64,000 bases of DNA from Luteolibacter yonseiensis (lineage in GTDB: Bacteria > Verrucomicrobiota > Verrucomicrobiia > Verrucomicrobiales > Akkermansiaceae). The position numbers and the translations under genes are program-made. Positions 7,099-16,034 of this stretch are shown here, piece by piece. Each line of letters begins with the position of its first letter. The first letter of the stretch is position 1. Below the pieces are notes generated by a model. It searched no databases and was not told the origin of the DNA. It saw only the letters and a list, made by a program, of their open reading frames with translations. Where the stretch lies: NCBI RefSeq assembly GCF_016595465.1, contig NZ_JAENIK010000011.1, positions 744,001 to 808,000 on the forward strand. The letters are read 5' to 3'.

Positions 7099-7725
7099 TC
7101 AGGCTTCCGGCTTGGCTTCGAGCTTGAGCTCGATGACGACCTCGTCACGGATCAGGTCGTCCGCCTTGCCGGCATAGACGATGCCGAAATCCTTGCGCTT
7201 GATGTCGAACTTCGCGTCGATCTTCACCGAGCCGGAGCCTTGGCTGACCGTTGCGGGGAAGCTGATGTTCTTGGTCTGGCCGTGGAGCGTGAAGTTGCCG
7301 GAAACGGTGTAGGCGGTGTCCGAGTTTTTCTTGATCTCGGTGACGTCGAAGGTCGATTGCGGGAATTTTTCCACGTCGAAAAAGTCAGGGCTCTTGAGGT
7401 GGCCGGTGAGTTTCTCCGCATCCGAGAAGGTGGAGTTCATGTCGATGACGACCTTGTGATCGTTTCCGACAGGTGCTCCGTCCTTGATCGTGAAGTGACC
7501 GGTGAAGGCCTTGAAGCCTCCGGAATGGCTTCCGGTGACCTTGGAACCGATGAAGTTCACCTGGGATTCCGGCGTGAAGACATACTTCGTGCCGCCTGCT
7601 TCCGCAGAGGTGGATTTCTCAACGGCCGATGAGACCTTGGCGTCCGCGGTCTTGTCCGCGGGGTTTTCGCAGGAGACGAAGATGACCGGAGCTGCGAGGA
7701 CGAGGGCGATGGCTTTGTATTTCAT
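7099..7725 (-). CDS. YceI-family lipoprotein
   Basis: A 208-residue exported protein. A hydrophobic start (MKYKAIALVLAAPVIFVSC) ends in Cys19, which fits a lipoprotein signal although the lipobox FVSC is not ideal. A YceI lipocalin-like beta barrel follows from about residue 47, with VNFIGSKVTGSHSGGFKAFTG, the ATVSQGSGSVKIDAKF region and FDIKRKDFGIVYAGK. YceI proteins bind polyisoprenoid-type lipids in the periplasm and are often stress- or acid-inducible. The same-strand reductase genes follow directly and the pirin gene precedes it by 39 bp. Confidence 0.87.
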   Translation of the reverse strand: MKYKAIALVLAAPVIFVSCENPADKTADAKVSSAVEKSTSAEAGGTKYVFTPESQVNFIGSKVTGSHSGGFKAFTGHFTIKDGAPVGNDHKVVIDMNSTFSDAEKLTGHLKSPDFFDVEKFPQSTFDVTEIKKNSDTAYTVSGNFTLHGQTKNISFPATVSQGSGSVKIDAKFDIKRKDFGIVYAGKADDLIRDEVVIELKLEAKPEA

Positions 7726-7764
7726 ATTTTTGATTTCGGTTAGAGAATGGGAAGTTAGGCGGAT

Positions 7765-8481
7765 TCAGCCAAGGTCAAAGAGAATCGCCTCGGAAAATCC
7801 GTTGTCGGAGGTGATTTCGAGTCCACCGGGTTCTTCGAGGGATACGGCGTCGCCGGCAACCAGGTCGACGCCGTTCACGGTGATTGCTCCCTTGGCGACG
7901 TGCAGCCACAAACCGCGTCCGGCTGCCAGCTCGTGGCGTGCCGGAACACCGGGTTTCAGCTTGAGGAGGTAGATCGAGGCATCTTGTGCGATGGTCGCGG
8001 AATTGTCGCGGCCATCCGATGAAATCACGAGTGTCTTTGCTTCATCCTCACGACCAGGAGCGGGAGTCCACTCGGTGTAGGCCGGTTCCAGTCCGCGGGT
8101 GTCGGGAGTGATCCAGATCTGCAGAAGGTGGGCGGGTTCTGTGGACGAGGGGTTGAACTCCGAATGCCTCACGCCCGATCCGGCGCGCATCAGCTGGATC
8201 TCCCCGGGCTTGAGGACCCGGCTGTTTCCCATGGAGTCCTGGTGGGCGAGATTGCCGGCCAACAGATACGAAAAGATTTCCATGTCCCGGTGCGGGTGGG
8301 TGGGGAAACCTCCGCCGGCGGCGATGCGGTCGTCATTGATGACGCGCAGCGAACGGAAGCCCATGTGGGAGGGGTCGTAGTAGTCGGCGAAGGAGAACGT
8401 GTGCCAGCTGTCAAGCCAGCCGTGGTTGGCATGTCCGCGGTCGCCGGCGCGGCGGACGATCAGATTGAGGTTTGCTGTCAT
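7765..8481 (-). CDS. Pirin family protein (quercetinase-like bicupin)
   Basis: A 238-residue bicupin. The start at 8481 (MTANLNLIVRRAGDRGHANHG) is preferred because the longer form from 8514 adds 11 residues with no family counterpart. The N-terminal cupin carries the metal ligands in FPTHPHRDMEIFSYLL and GVRHSEFN. The C-terminal cupin contains LAAGRGLWLHVAKG. Relatives such as YhhW degrade quercetin in vitro; others are redox-linked regulators. It heads a same-strand group with YceI, the ene-reductase and the FMN reductase, which supports a role in electrophile or oxidative stress. Confidence 0.86.
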   Translation of the reverse strand: MTANLNLIVRRAGDRGHANHGWLDSWHTFSFADYYDPSHMGFRSLRVINDDRIAAGGGFPTHPHRDMEIFSYLLAGNLAHQDSMGNSRVLKPGEIQLMRAGSGVRHSEFNPSSTEPAHLLQIWITPDTRGLEPAYTEWTPAPGREDEAKTLVISSDGRDNSATIAQDASIYLLKLKPGVPARHELAAGRGLWLHVAKGAITVNGVDLVAGDAVSLEEPGGLEITSDNGFSEAILFDLG

Positions 8482-8659
8482 GCCGTCATCATAGCGGATT
8501 CCTCCGTGCCGCATAATGCCATCTCGTCAGTCTGAGCATGCGGAATCGTATGGGCTCGAAAGCCGGAGTGAAACCACCGTCGAAGCCCACCGTTGTGGGA
8601 ACGGAAACGGGGTTTTTTATTCCGGAAATCGCTCCCAACCGGCCAGGCCCCCTGCGTTG

Positions 8660-10426
<1,767 letters not shown>

Positions 10427-10447
10427 GGACTGAGCAGATCATGATTG

Positions 10448-10526
10448 GATCGGGGGAATGGATACAAGACGCAATTTTCCACTCCAAAATGGTGAGAATT
10501 TGGTCAGATCCGCGACTCCCCCGATC
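10448..10526. promoter_or_regulatory. 10-bp inverted repeat in divergent intergenic region
   Basis: GATCGGGGGA (10448-10457) and its exact reverse complement TCCCCCGATC (10517-10526) lie 59 bp apart between the divergent ptsI and peroxiredoxin genes. They could be paired operator half-sites or may arise by chance. A weak promoter-like pair TTGCCA (10540-10545) and TAAACT (10561-10566) lies nearer the peroxiredoxin gene, but with only 15 bp spacing. Confidence 0.3.
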
Positions 10527-10574
10527 GTAGAAATCCCGGTTGCCATTCGGAAATTCCGTGTAAACTCCGGACAA

Positions 10575-11084
10575 ATGAAAAGCATCACCCAGATTTTCAG
10601 CGCGGTCACCGCGACCATCCTCACAGGCGGCGCGCACGCCGAGCCGCTTGCCGTCGGAGCGTCCCTCCCTGTCGTGGAGCAGAAGAACCAGGACGACCAA
10701 CTGGTGAAGCTGGCCGAGGCCGGAGCCAAGGGATACACGCTGGTTTATTTCTACCCGAAGGCCGACACTCCCGGCTGCACCAAGCAGGCGTGCAGTCTGC
10801 GGGATTCCTACACCGCCCTGACGGAAAAGGGCGTGAAAATCTATGGCGTCAGCACGGACAAGGTTGAGGCACAGAAGGCGTTCAAGGAAAAATACAAGCT
10901 CCCCTTCGACCTCCTTGCCGATTCGGACAGCAAGGTGGTCGACGCCTTCGGCGTGCCGAAAAACATGGGCTTTTCCAAGCGGCAGGCGTTCCTTTTCAAG
11001 GACGGAAAGCTGGTCTGGGCGGACCAGAACGCCTCCACTGAAAAGCAGGCGGAGGATGTCCTGAAATTTCTTGCAGGCAGCTGA
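10575..11084 (+). CDS. Exported peroxiredoxin (BCP/PrxQ type)
   Basis: A 169-residue thiol peroxidase with an N-terminal signal peptide (MKSITQIFSAVTATILTGGAHA, cleavage after AHA near residue 22), unlike the cytosolic BCP enzymes. The peroxidatic Cys and the PrxQ resolving Cys five residues later are in KADTPGCTKQACSLRDSY. LLADSDSKVVDAFGV and KNMGFSKRQAFLF complete the family pattern. The ATG at 10575 is chosen because it gives the signal peptide; the frame extends upstream to 10458 without support. It would remove peroxides in the periplasm, presumably reduced by a thioredoxin-like partner not seen here. Confidence 0.88.
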   Translation: MKSITQIFSAVTATILTGGAHAEPLAVGASLPVVEQKNQDDQLVKLAEAGAKGYTLVYFYPKADTPGCTKQACSLRDSYTALTEKGVKIYGVSTDKVEAQKAFKEKYKLPFDLLADSDSKVVDAFGVPKNMGFSKRQAFLFKDGKLVWADQNASTEKQAEDVLKFLAGS

Positions 11085-11114
11085 CCGCCGGTCATCCGAT
11101 TGAGCCGCCCGTCG

Positions 11115-13049
11115 CTATTTCCACTGCTCGTTGAAGAAGCCCGCCGTTTCGATTTTTCCCGGCCAGCGCGGGCCGGGCGGGGTCGAGAGGTCGACAATGG
11201 CCCAGTCGGGGAGTTTTGGTGTTTGCAGGGCGTTGTTGCCATAGCCGTCGGCGCGGAAATCGATCCCGCTGTTCAAGACGACGTAGCGGTCCGGGTTGAG
11301 GGGATTGGGGAAAACAAGGATGGGGGCGTGATCCGCGCCATCGTATTTCCGGTCACGGAAGATGATGTTTTCCCTGGTCCAATGAAGGGGGAGTTTGGGA
11401 AGGATTTTCGCGATCACCCTGTTGGATGAAGGATCGCCCCAGAGGATGAGGTTCTTGTTGGCGATGTCATTGTCGCTGACCGCGGAGTCATCAACGACCG
11501 GCACCTCTCCCCGGAAGACATCGTGCCAGAGCTGGCGTGACGCTGCCAGTTCGTCCGATACCCATCTGCCGAGGGCCGGGGTGAAGGGTTGTCCGGTCGG
11601 TCGGACGAAAACGAAGGAGTCCATGAACGCATCATCCACCGGCCCGGTGAGGCCGGGGCGCTTGTCCGTGGCAGGGGGTGAACCAACCGTTTTCCACACT
11701 CCTTCTTCGCACACGAAATGGTGGGGCTCGGTGGAAACGGGAATGTTCGGGATGCTCCGGCCACCGATGGAGACACTTCCGAATTTCACTCCGCGGATGG
11801 TGAAGGCGGTGATGTTTTTCAGATCGAGGGAGATGTCGCCATTGGCCGAACGTCGCGCGGAAGCATCCGCGCGTTGCCAGTGTTCGCCGAGGCGGTCGAT
11901 CCGGAACCAGGCGCATTCCGGATAACGGAGGGTGTAGGTCGAAAAGCGGATGGATGATGGTGAGGGTTCACGACCTTTGGCGATGGATTCTTCGAGCCGT
12001 GCGGTGAGTTCCGCCTTAGTTTCCGGGTGATACTGGTGGCCGGTTTTCGGTCCGATGAAACGCTCCAGCTTGAGATTTTCCTTGGCCATCGCGGCTTCCA
12101 TCAGATCGGAGGCCTCTTTCTGTCCGTCGGTTTCCCCGGAGTAGGCGAGTGTCGGGACGTTGGAGAGATTTTGTGAAATGCCGGTCGCCTCATATTGCCG
12201 CCAGAGAGTCTGCTCCCAAGCCGGACGGGCTTCTTTCCCGGGATCGCTGGCTTTGGTGAAAATGGGGGTTTCCGCAAAACCGGCTCCCGGGGAGGCGGCG
12301 CACCAGAGGCCGGGGAAATGGGTGGCGAGGTGCCAGGTGCTGCCACCACCCATGGAGAATCCTGCGACCGCGATGCGCTGTGGATCGATCTCATACCGGG
12401 CGCGGACGGCTGCGAGCGCTTCCATCACGTCGGTTTCCCCGGCGAATTTGGTCGCATTACAAAAACGACCGTAAGGGATGACGGTGATGGTTCCTTTCGG
12501 TGTGAGCTGCGGCGGGCCACCTTCCCGCTCGGCGAGGAAGGCGAGTTCGGTGCGCTTTTCGCCCCGCCCGAGCAGCCAGACCATGAGTGGCACCGGTTTC
12601 CTGAGATCCAGATCTTCCGGAACCACCAGACCGTAGGGTTGCACGGAGTTGTCGATCTTCGAGCGATAGCCACGGACGATGAGGCCCTTCGCAGCCAGCC
12701 ACGGTGATTTTTTCAAACTCAGTTGTTTGGCGCGTTCCTGTCCCTCGGAGAGCAGGTGTTTGGCAAAGGCGATCTCCTGTGGAGAATAGATCGTATTGTC
12801 CGCAAGCGACCACGCGACCGCCTTGTGGAAAATCTCCACATCCGGGAGAAGGGCGAGCAGTTCGGGATCCGGGGAAAGCTTGCGGGTGAGCTGTGTGATC
12901 TCCTTTTGCAGCGCCTCGGTTCCGGCTGTCAGTTCGGCGCGATCGGCATCCGGCAGGGTGATGCCGGCCGGAGGGATTTTCGGCGGAGTGCTCTGGGCGA
13001 AGGCTCCGGTGGTGAGAACGAGCGCGATGAAGGTGGATGGCAAGCGCAT
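11115..13049 (-). CDS. Secreted alpha/beta hydrolase (prolyl oligopeptidase/esterase-like)
   Basis: A 644-residue exported protein with a signal peptide (MRLPSTFIALVLTTGAFA). After a helical N-terminal part, residues ~135-365 form an alpha/beta hydrolase. The nucleophile is Ser232 in VAGFSMGGGSTWHL. A likely acid lies in YSGETDGQKEAS and a likely histidine in PKTGHQYHPETK. The remaining ~270 residues form a beta-rich C-terminal region. The pattern matches the peptidase S9/feruloyl-esterase-like proteins common in polysaccharide-degrading Verrucomicrobia. The substrate is unknown. It is convergent with the peroxiredoxin gene. Confidence 0.8.
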   Translation of the reverse strand: MRLPSTFIALVLTTGAFAQSTPPKIPPAGITLPDADRAELTAGTEALQKEITQLTRKLSPDPELLALLPDVEIFHKAVAWSLADNTIYSPQEIAFAKHLLSEGQERAKQLSLKKSPWLAAKGLIVRGYRSKIDNSVQPYGLVVPEDLDLRKPVPLMVWLLGRGEKRTELAFLAEREGGPPQLTPKGTITVIPYGRFCNATKFAGETDVMEALAAVRARYEIDPQRIAVAGFSMGGGSTWHLATHFPGLWCAASPGAGFAETPIFTKASDPGKEARPAWEQTLWRQYEATGISQNLSNVPTLAYSGETDGQKEASDLMEAAMAKENLKLERFIGPKTGHQYHPETKAELTARLEESIAKGREPSPSSIRFSTYTLRYPECAWFRIDRLGEHWQRADASARRSANGDISLDLKNITAFTIRGVKFGSVSIGGRSIPNIPVSTEPHHFVCEEGVWKTVGSPPATDKRPGLTGPVDDAFMDSFVFVRPTGQPFTPALGRWVSDELAASRQLWHDVFRGEVPVVDDSAVSDNDIANKNLILWGDPSSNRVIAKILPKLPLHWTRENIIFRDRKYDGADHAPILVFPNPLNPDRYVVLNSGIDFRADGYGNNALQTPKLPDWAIVDLSTPPGPRWPGKIETAGFFNEQWK

Positions 13050-13313
13050 GGGGAGATGACTTACTGAGGAATGCGTGGGTAACTATCACTCCACGTTCTG
13101 GTCCCGTCCTACCCGGCCACCCGGATGAAGGCTCCATGTGTCCCGGTGCGACCTGCCAAAAAAGTCTGCTAAGAAACCGACGGGCGGCCGCATAACAACG
13201 AAGCGGCAGATCCCTTCCGTAATCCCGCCCCCACGGGAACAGCCTCATTACCTGCTAGTTCAACGTAAATCATGACAAGCCCATCGCGAACCCATCCCTC
13301 CTCTTCATTCCGC

Positions 13314-14210
13314 ATGCATTTGATACCCCTGGCGCTGGTTGCCGCGACAGCGGTTTCCCAAGCGGCGATTCTCGTGAACGAAAGCTTCAGCGGCTACAAT
13401 GTGGGGGCGATCAATGGCCAGGCCGTCTCGGGACTGGGGTTGAGCGGAAGCTGGACGGGAGGCTCGGCCCATCACAATTATCAAAGTCCGGGCTTGTCCC
13501 TCGCGGGCGTCTATTCCGCCGGAGGAAGCCTCAGGTTGGGTTCCGGCGGCAACACCACCTATAGGGCCACCGCAGCCCTGGGCCAGGCCCTGCCGGCCGA
13601 CCAGCTCTATGGAAGCTATCTTTTTTCGACCACCACCCACACCTCGAACGCCAAGACACTTGGATCCTTCGCCGTCGGGGCCGCGAACAACAACACGGAC
13701 AACACCGCGGCTTTCGTGTGGGCGGGCAACGGCTACAACAGTGCCGCGTCCCCTGCCTTGGAGAGCCCGGGAATCCGCGCCCAGCAAACGAACACATGGG
13801 GCACCCCCACCGTGTCGCTGACGGCCAATGAAACCTACCTCATGCTTTTCACGTTCAACGCCACCATGGGAACCACATCGGCATGGGTTTTGAATCAGGG
13901 GCAGCTGACGAACTATCTGGATTCCGACACACTCGACGCCACCGGCCTGGACGGGGCGGCGCTGGGAACCGCGGACACGGAGGTCGTCTGGAAAGGAAGC
14001 GCGACGGCGGCCGCCGCCATTGCTCCGATGTCCTACCTGCACCTGTTCGGACTTCAGAGCAACGGCACCGGAAACAACACCTTCAGTTTCACGTGGGACG
14101 AACTCCGCATTTCTGACACCAGCCTCCTTCAGGCCGCGACCATCCCCGAGCCGTCCGCGGCTGTCTTCGGTGCGATAGGGATGCTCGGTCTCTTGCGCAG
14201 ACGCCGCTGA
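13314..14210 (+). CDS. PEP-CTERM sorting domain protein
   Basis: A 298-residue exported protein from the ATG at 13314, which gives a clean signal peptide (MHLIPLALVAATAVSQAA). An earlier in-frame ATG at 13272 adds 14 residues. The body is rich in Gly, Ser, Thr and Asn and probably forms a beta-sandwich of the LamG type (VNESFSGYNVGAINGQ; SFTWDELRISD). The C-terminus has the PEP-CTERM tripartite signal: IPEP, a short hydrophobic helix (SAAVFGAIGMLGLL) and RRRR. Such proteins are processed by exosortase at the inner membrane and reach the surface or matrix. No exosortase gene is in the window. Confidence 0.87.
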   Translation: MHLIPLALVAATAVSQAAILVNESFSGYNVGAINGQAVSGLGLSGSWTGGSAHHNYQSPGLSLAGVYSAGGSLRLGSGGNTTYRATAALGQALPADQLYGSYLFSTTTHTSNAKTLGSFAVGAANNNTDNTAAFVWAGNGYNSAASPALESPGIRAQQTNTWGTPTVSLTANETYLMLFTFNATMGTTSAWVLNQGQLTNYLDSDTLDATGLDGAALGTADTEVVWKGSATAAAAIAPMSYLHLFGLQSNGTGNNTFSFTWDELRISDTSLLQAATIPEPSAAVFGAIGMLGLLRRRR

Positions 14211-14270
14211 TTTCCGCATGATGTCCGGCCCGTGTCTCGCGCGGCCGGAAATTCCACCGCGGAAAGGGAA

Positions 14271-14867
14271 TCAGGAGATTCTCGACACGCGCAGCCGCTC
14301 GGCGGTGACGAGCGCTTGGAATCTGGAGTAGTCCTCCTCGCGGTCCGAGGACAGCAGACGGTAGGCGTAGCTCCGCCAGTGGCTCATTTCCTCAAGCGCG
14401 TTTGTCATGCGCAAGGCGATGGTTTCCGCGCTGTCCGTACCCCGTCCGGAGAGCCGGGCGTGGAGTTCCTCCTCGCTGGGCGGCATGACGAAAAGGTCGG
14501 TGAAGGCGTTCCGGATGTCCGGATCCTGACAGTTCCTCACCTGCTCGGCTCCCTGGATATCGATGTCCATGACCACGTCCGTACCGGCCTGGAGGTAGGA
14601 GAGAACCTCCGATTTCAAGGACCCGTAGAGATTTCCATGAACCACCGCGTGTTCCAGGAAATCGCCTGCTTCGAGGCGCTGGAAGAAATCCTCCTTGCTG
14701 AGGAAATGGTAGTCCCTGCCGTTTTCCTCACCGGGACGCGGGGGACGGGTGGTGCAGGAGATGGAGTAGTGGACTTCGCCAGACCCGGCGAGTCTCCGGC
14801 AGAGCGTGGTTTTTCCCGACCCGGAAGGGCCTGAGACAACGAGGAGGATGCCGGTGCGTGCGGACAT
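14271..14867 (-). CDS. gmk: Guanylate kinase
   Basis: A 198-residue enzyme that phosphorylates GMP to GDP. The P-loop GPSGSGKTTLCRRLAG lies at residues ~13-28. The GMP-binding region reads SISCTTRPPRPGEENGRDYHFLS. The lid contains LSGRGTDSAETIALRM. All family landmarks are intact and the length is normal. No rpoZ or dfp neighbour is present; it is convergent with the PEP-CTERM gene, 60 bp away. Confidence 0.94.
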   Translation of the reverse strand: MSARTGILLVVSGPSGSGKTTLCRRLAGSGEVHYSISCTTRPPRPGEENGRDYHFLSKEDFFQRLEAGDFLEHAVVHGNLYGSLKSEVLSYLQAGTDVVMDIDIQGAEQVRNCQDPDIRNAFTDLFVMPPSEEELHARLSGRGTDSAETIALRMTNALEEMSHWRSYAYRLLSSDREEDYSRFQALVTAERLRVSRIS

Positions 14868-15057
14868 GGGGCTAGGAGGTAGGACGAATGAAGTTCGGGA
14901 ATCGAGAAGTTTATTCGGTTTTTAGGACGCTTGAAGGTGATCGATCAATAGTTCGGGGCCGGGGCATATTAAAATTTGCACGATCGGGTTTGCGGCTTTA
15001 AACCTCAGATAACCGGGCAAAATCGTTTGATTCCGGCGACAACTAGAAAATCCCACC

Positions 15058-15225
15058 ATGAAAGTCACCCGCATAAAAAGCCTGGGAGTGAAACCAGCCG
15101 CTCTTCCGAAACCCTTTTTTCTGACTTCCTCACTTATGTCCCTGCTGAAACGGGTGGCGGAGGAAGTGGCGAAGGCTGTTCCTCAGCCCGCCCCTGAGCC
15201 GGTTCTCGTGCGGGTGAAACGTTGA
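15058..15225 (+). CDS. Possible small protein of 55 residues
   Basis: An ATG-initiated frame of 55 codons that begins 190 bp upstream of gmk's start and ends 86 bp before the HTH regulator. It encodes a basic peptide with a central amphipathic helix (SLMSLLKRVAEEVAKAV) and a Pro-rich tail. No clear ribosome binding site is seen, which is common in this phylum. I do not recognise it. The G+C of codon third positions and the orderly charge pattern make it plausible, but it could be chance. Confidence 0.35.
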   Translation: MKVTRIKSLGVKPAALPKPFFLTSSLMSLLKRVAEEVAKAVPQPAPEPVLVRVKR

Positions 15226-15311
15226 TTGAAATGCCCGGACAGGCCGGACTCAGGCGAGGAGGAACAGCTTCCTCGGGTGAGGATGGTTCCGGGCAAATCC
15301 AGAGGTGAACC

Positions 15312-15971
15312 ATGCTTCTTCCGGTATTCCAAGACCTGATCAAACCGCAATGGCGTGCGGTTCTTGAAAAACTCAAGTTCTCTGGGGGACTTCCCGTCAG
15401 CGATCTGGCGCGGGCGGTGGACTCGAGCTACATGGCGGTGAAACAACACTGCGAGGAACTCACCGCCCTGGGATACCTAGATCGGTCCAGGGTTCCGCGG
15501 ACGGCAGTCGGTAGGCCGGAGATTTTCTACAGCCTGAGCCTGAAATCAGACGCACTGTTTCCACAGGCGGGGTTGGGGTTCACCCTCGATTTGCTGGAGG
15601 ATGCGAAGCAATTGTTGGGAGAGAGCACTCCGGACAAGCTGTTTTTCCAGCATTTCCAAAAGCTCCACGACAAATGGCTGCCCCTGCTGTCCAAGGAAGA
15701 CACCTTGGTGGAAAAAGCGCTCAAACTCGCCGCGCTGAGGCAGAAAGAGGGCTGTTGCGGGCAGGGTGGGGTGGTGGATGGCGTCTTCCGCATGGAGGAA
15801 CTGCACAACCCCTTGCAGCGGCTTTTTGAAAAATATCCCCGGGCGGTGGCCATGGAGCAGCGGATGATGGAGCAACTGCTGGGCGTGCGTCTGACCAGGA
15901 CCGAGCTCTCCGGCGGACGCACCGGGCAGCCCAGGGTGGTTTTTGAAATATCAGTGCCGGCGGCCGACTGA
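15312..15971 (+). CDS. SufR-like winged-helix transcriptional regulator without Fe-S cysteines
   Basis: A 219-residue regulator. Residues ~15-70 form a winged helix (LPVSDLARAVDSSYMAVKQH; RTAVGRPEIFYSLS). The rest resembles SufR, including LLEDAKQLLG, the EKALKLAALRQKEG segment and a C-terminal domain starting at MEELHNPLQRLFEKYP. In SufR this domain binds an Fe-S cluster through cysteines. Here the equivalent positions in HNPLQ, YPRAVAMEQ and TGQPRVVFEI hold no cysteine. The only cysteines are the adjacent pair in EGCCGQG. No suf genes are near. It may sense something else or regulate its own locus. Confidence 0.7.
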   Translation: MLLPVFQDLIKPQWRAVLEKLKFSGGLPVSDLARAVDSSYMAVKQHCEELTALGYLDRSRVPRTAVGRPEIFYSLSLKSDALFPQAGLGFTLDLLEDAKQLLGESTPDKLFFQHFQKLHDKWLPLLSKEDTLVEKALKLAALRQKEGCCGQGGVVDGVFRMEELHNPLQRLFEKYPRAVAMEQRMMEQLLGVRLTRTELSGGRTGQPRVVFEISVPAAD

Positions 15972-16034
15972 GAAAAATTTTCTGAATGTTCCTCTTGCGG
16001 GTTTCGTCGGAATAAACAGCACTCCAGAAAACTC

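Noticed and set aside
5776-7632. A 618-codon plus-strand frame opposite the FMN reductase, ene-reductase and YceI genes
   Set aside because: It spans three well-supported minus-strand genes and has an Arg/Gly/Asp-rich composition typical of an antisense shadow.
8515-8659. Terminator considered in the gap after ptsI (short CCCAC/GTGGG stem and a T6 run)
   Set aside because: The T-run follows the stem on the plus strand, where no gene is transcribed into it; on the minus strand the order is wrong.
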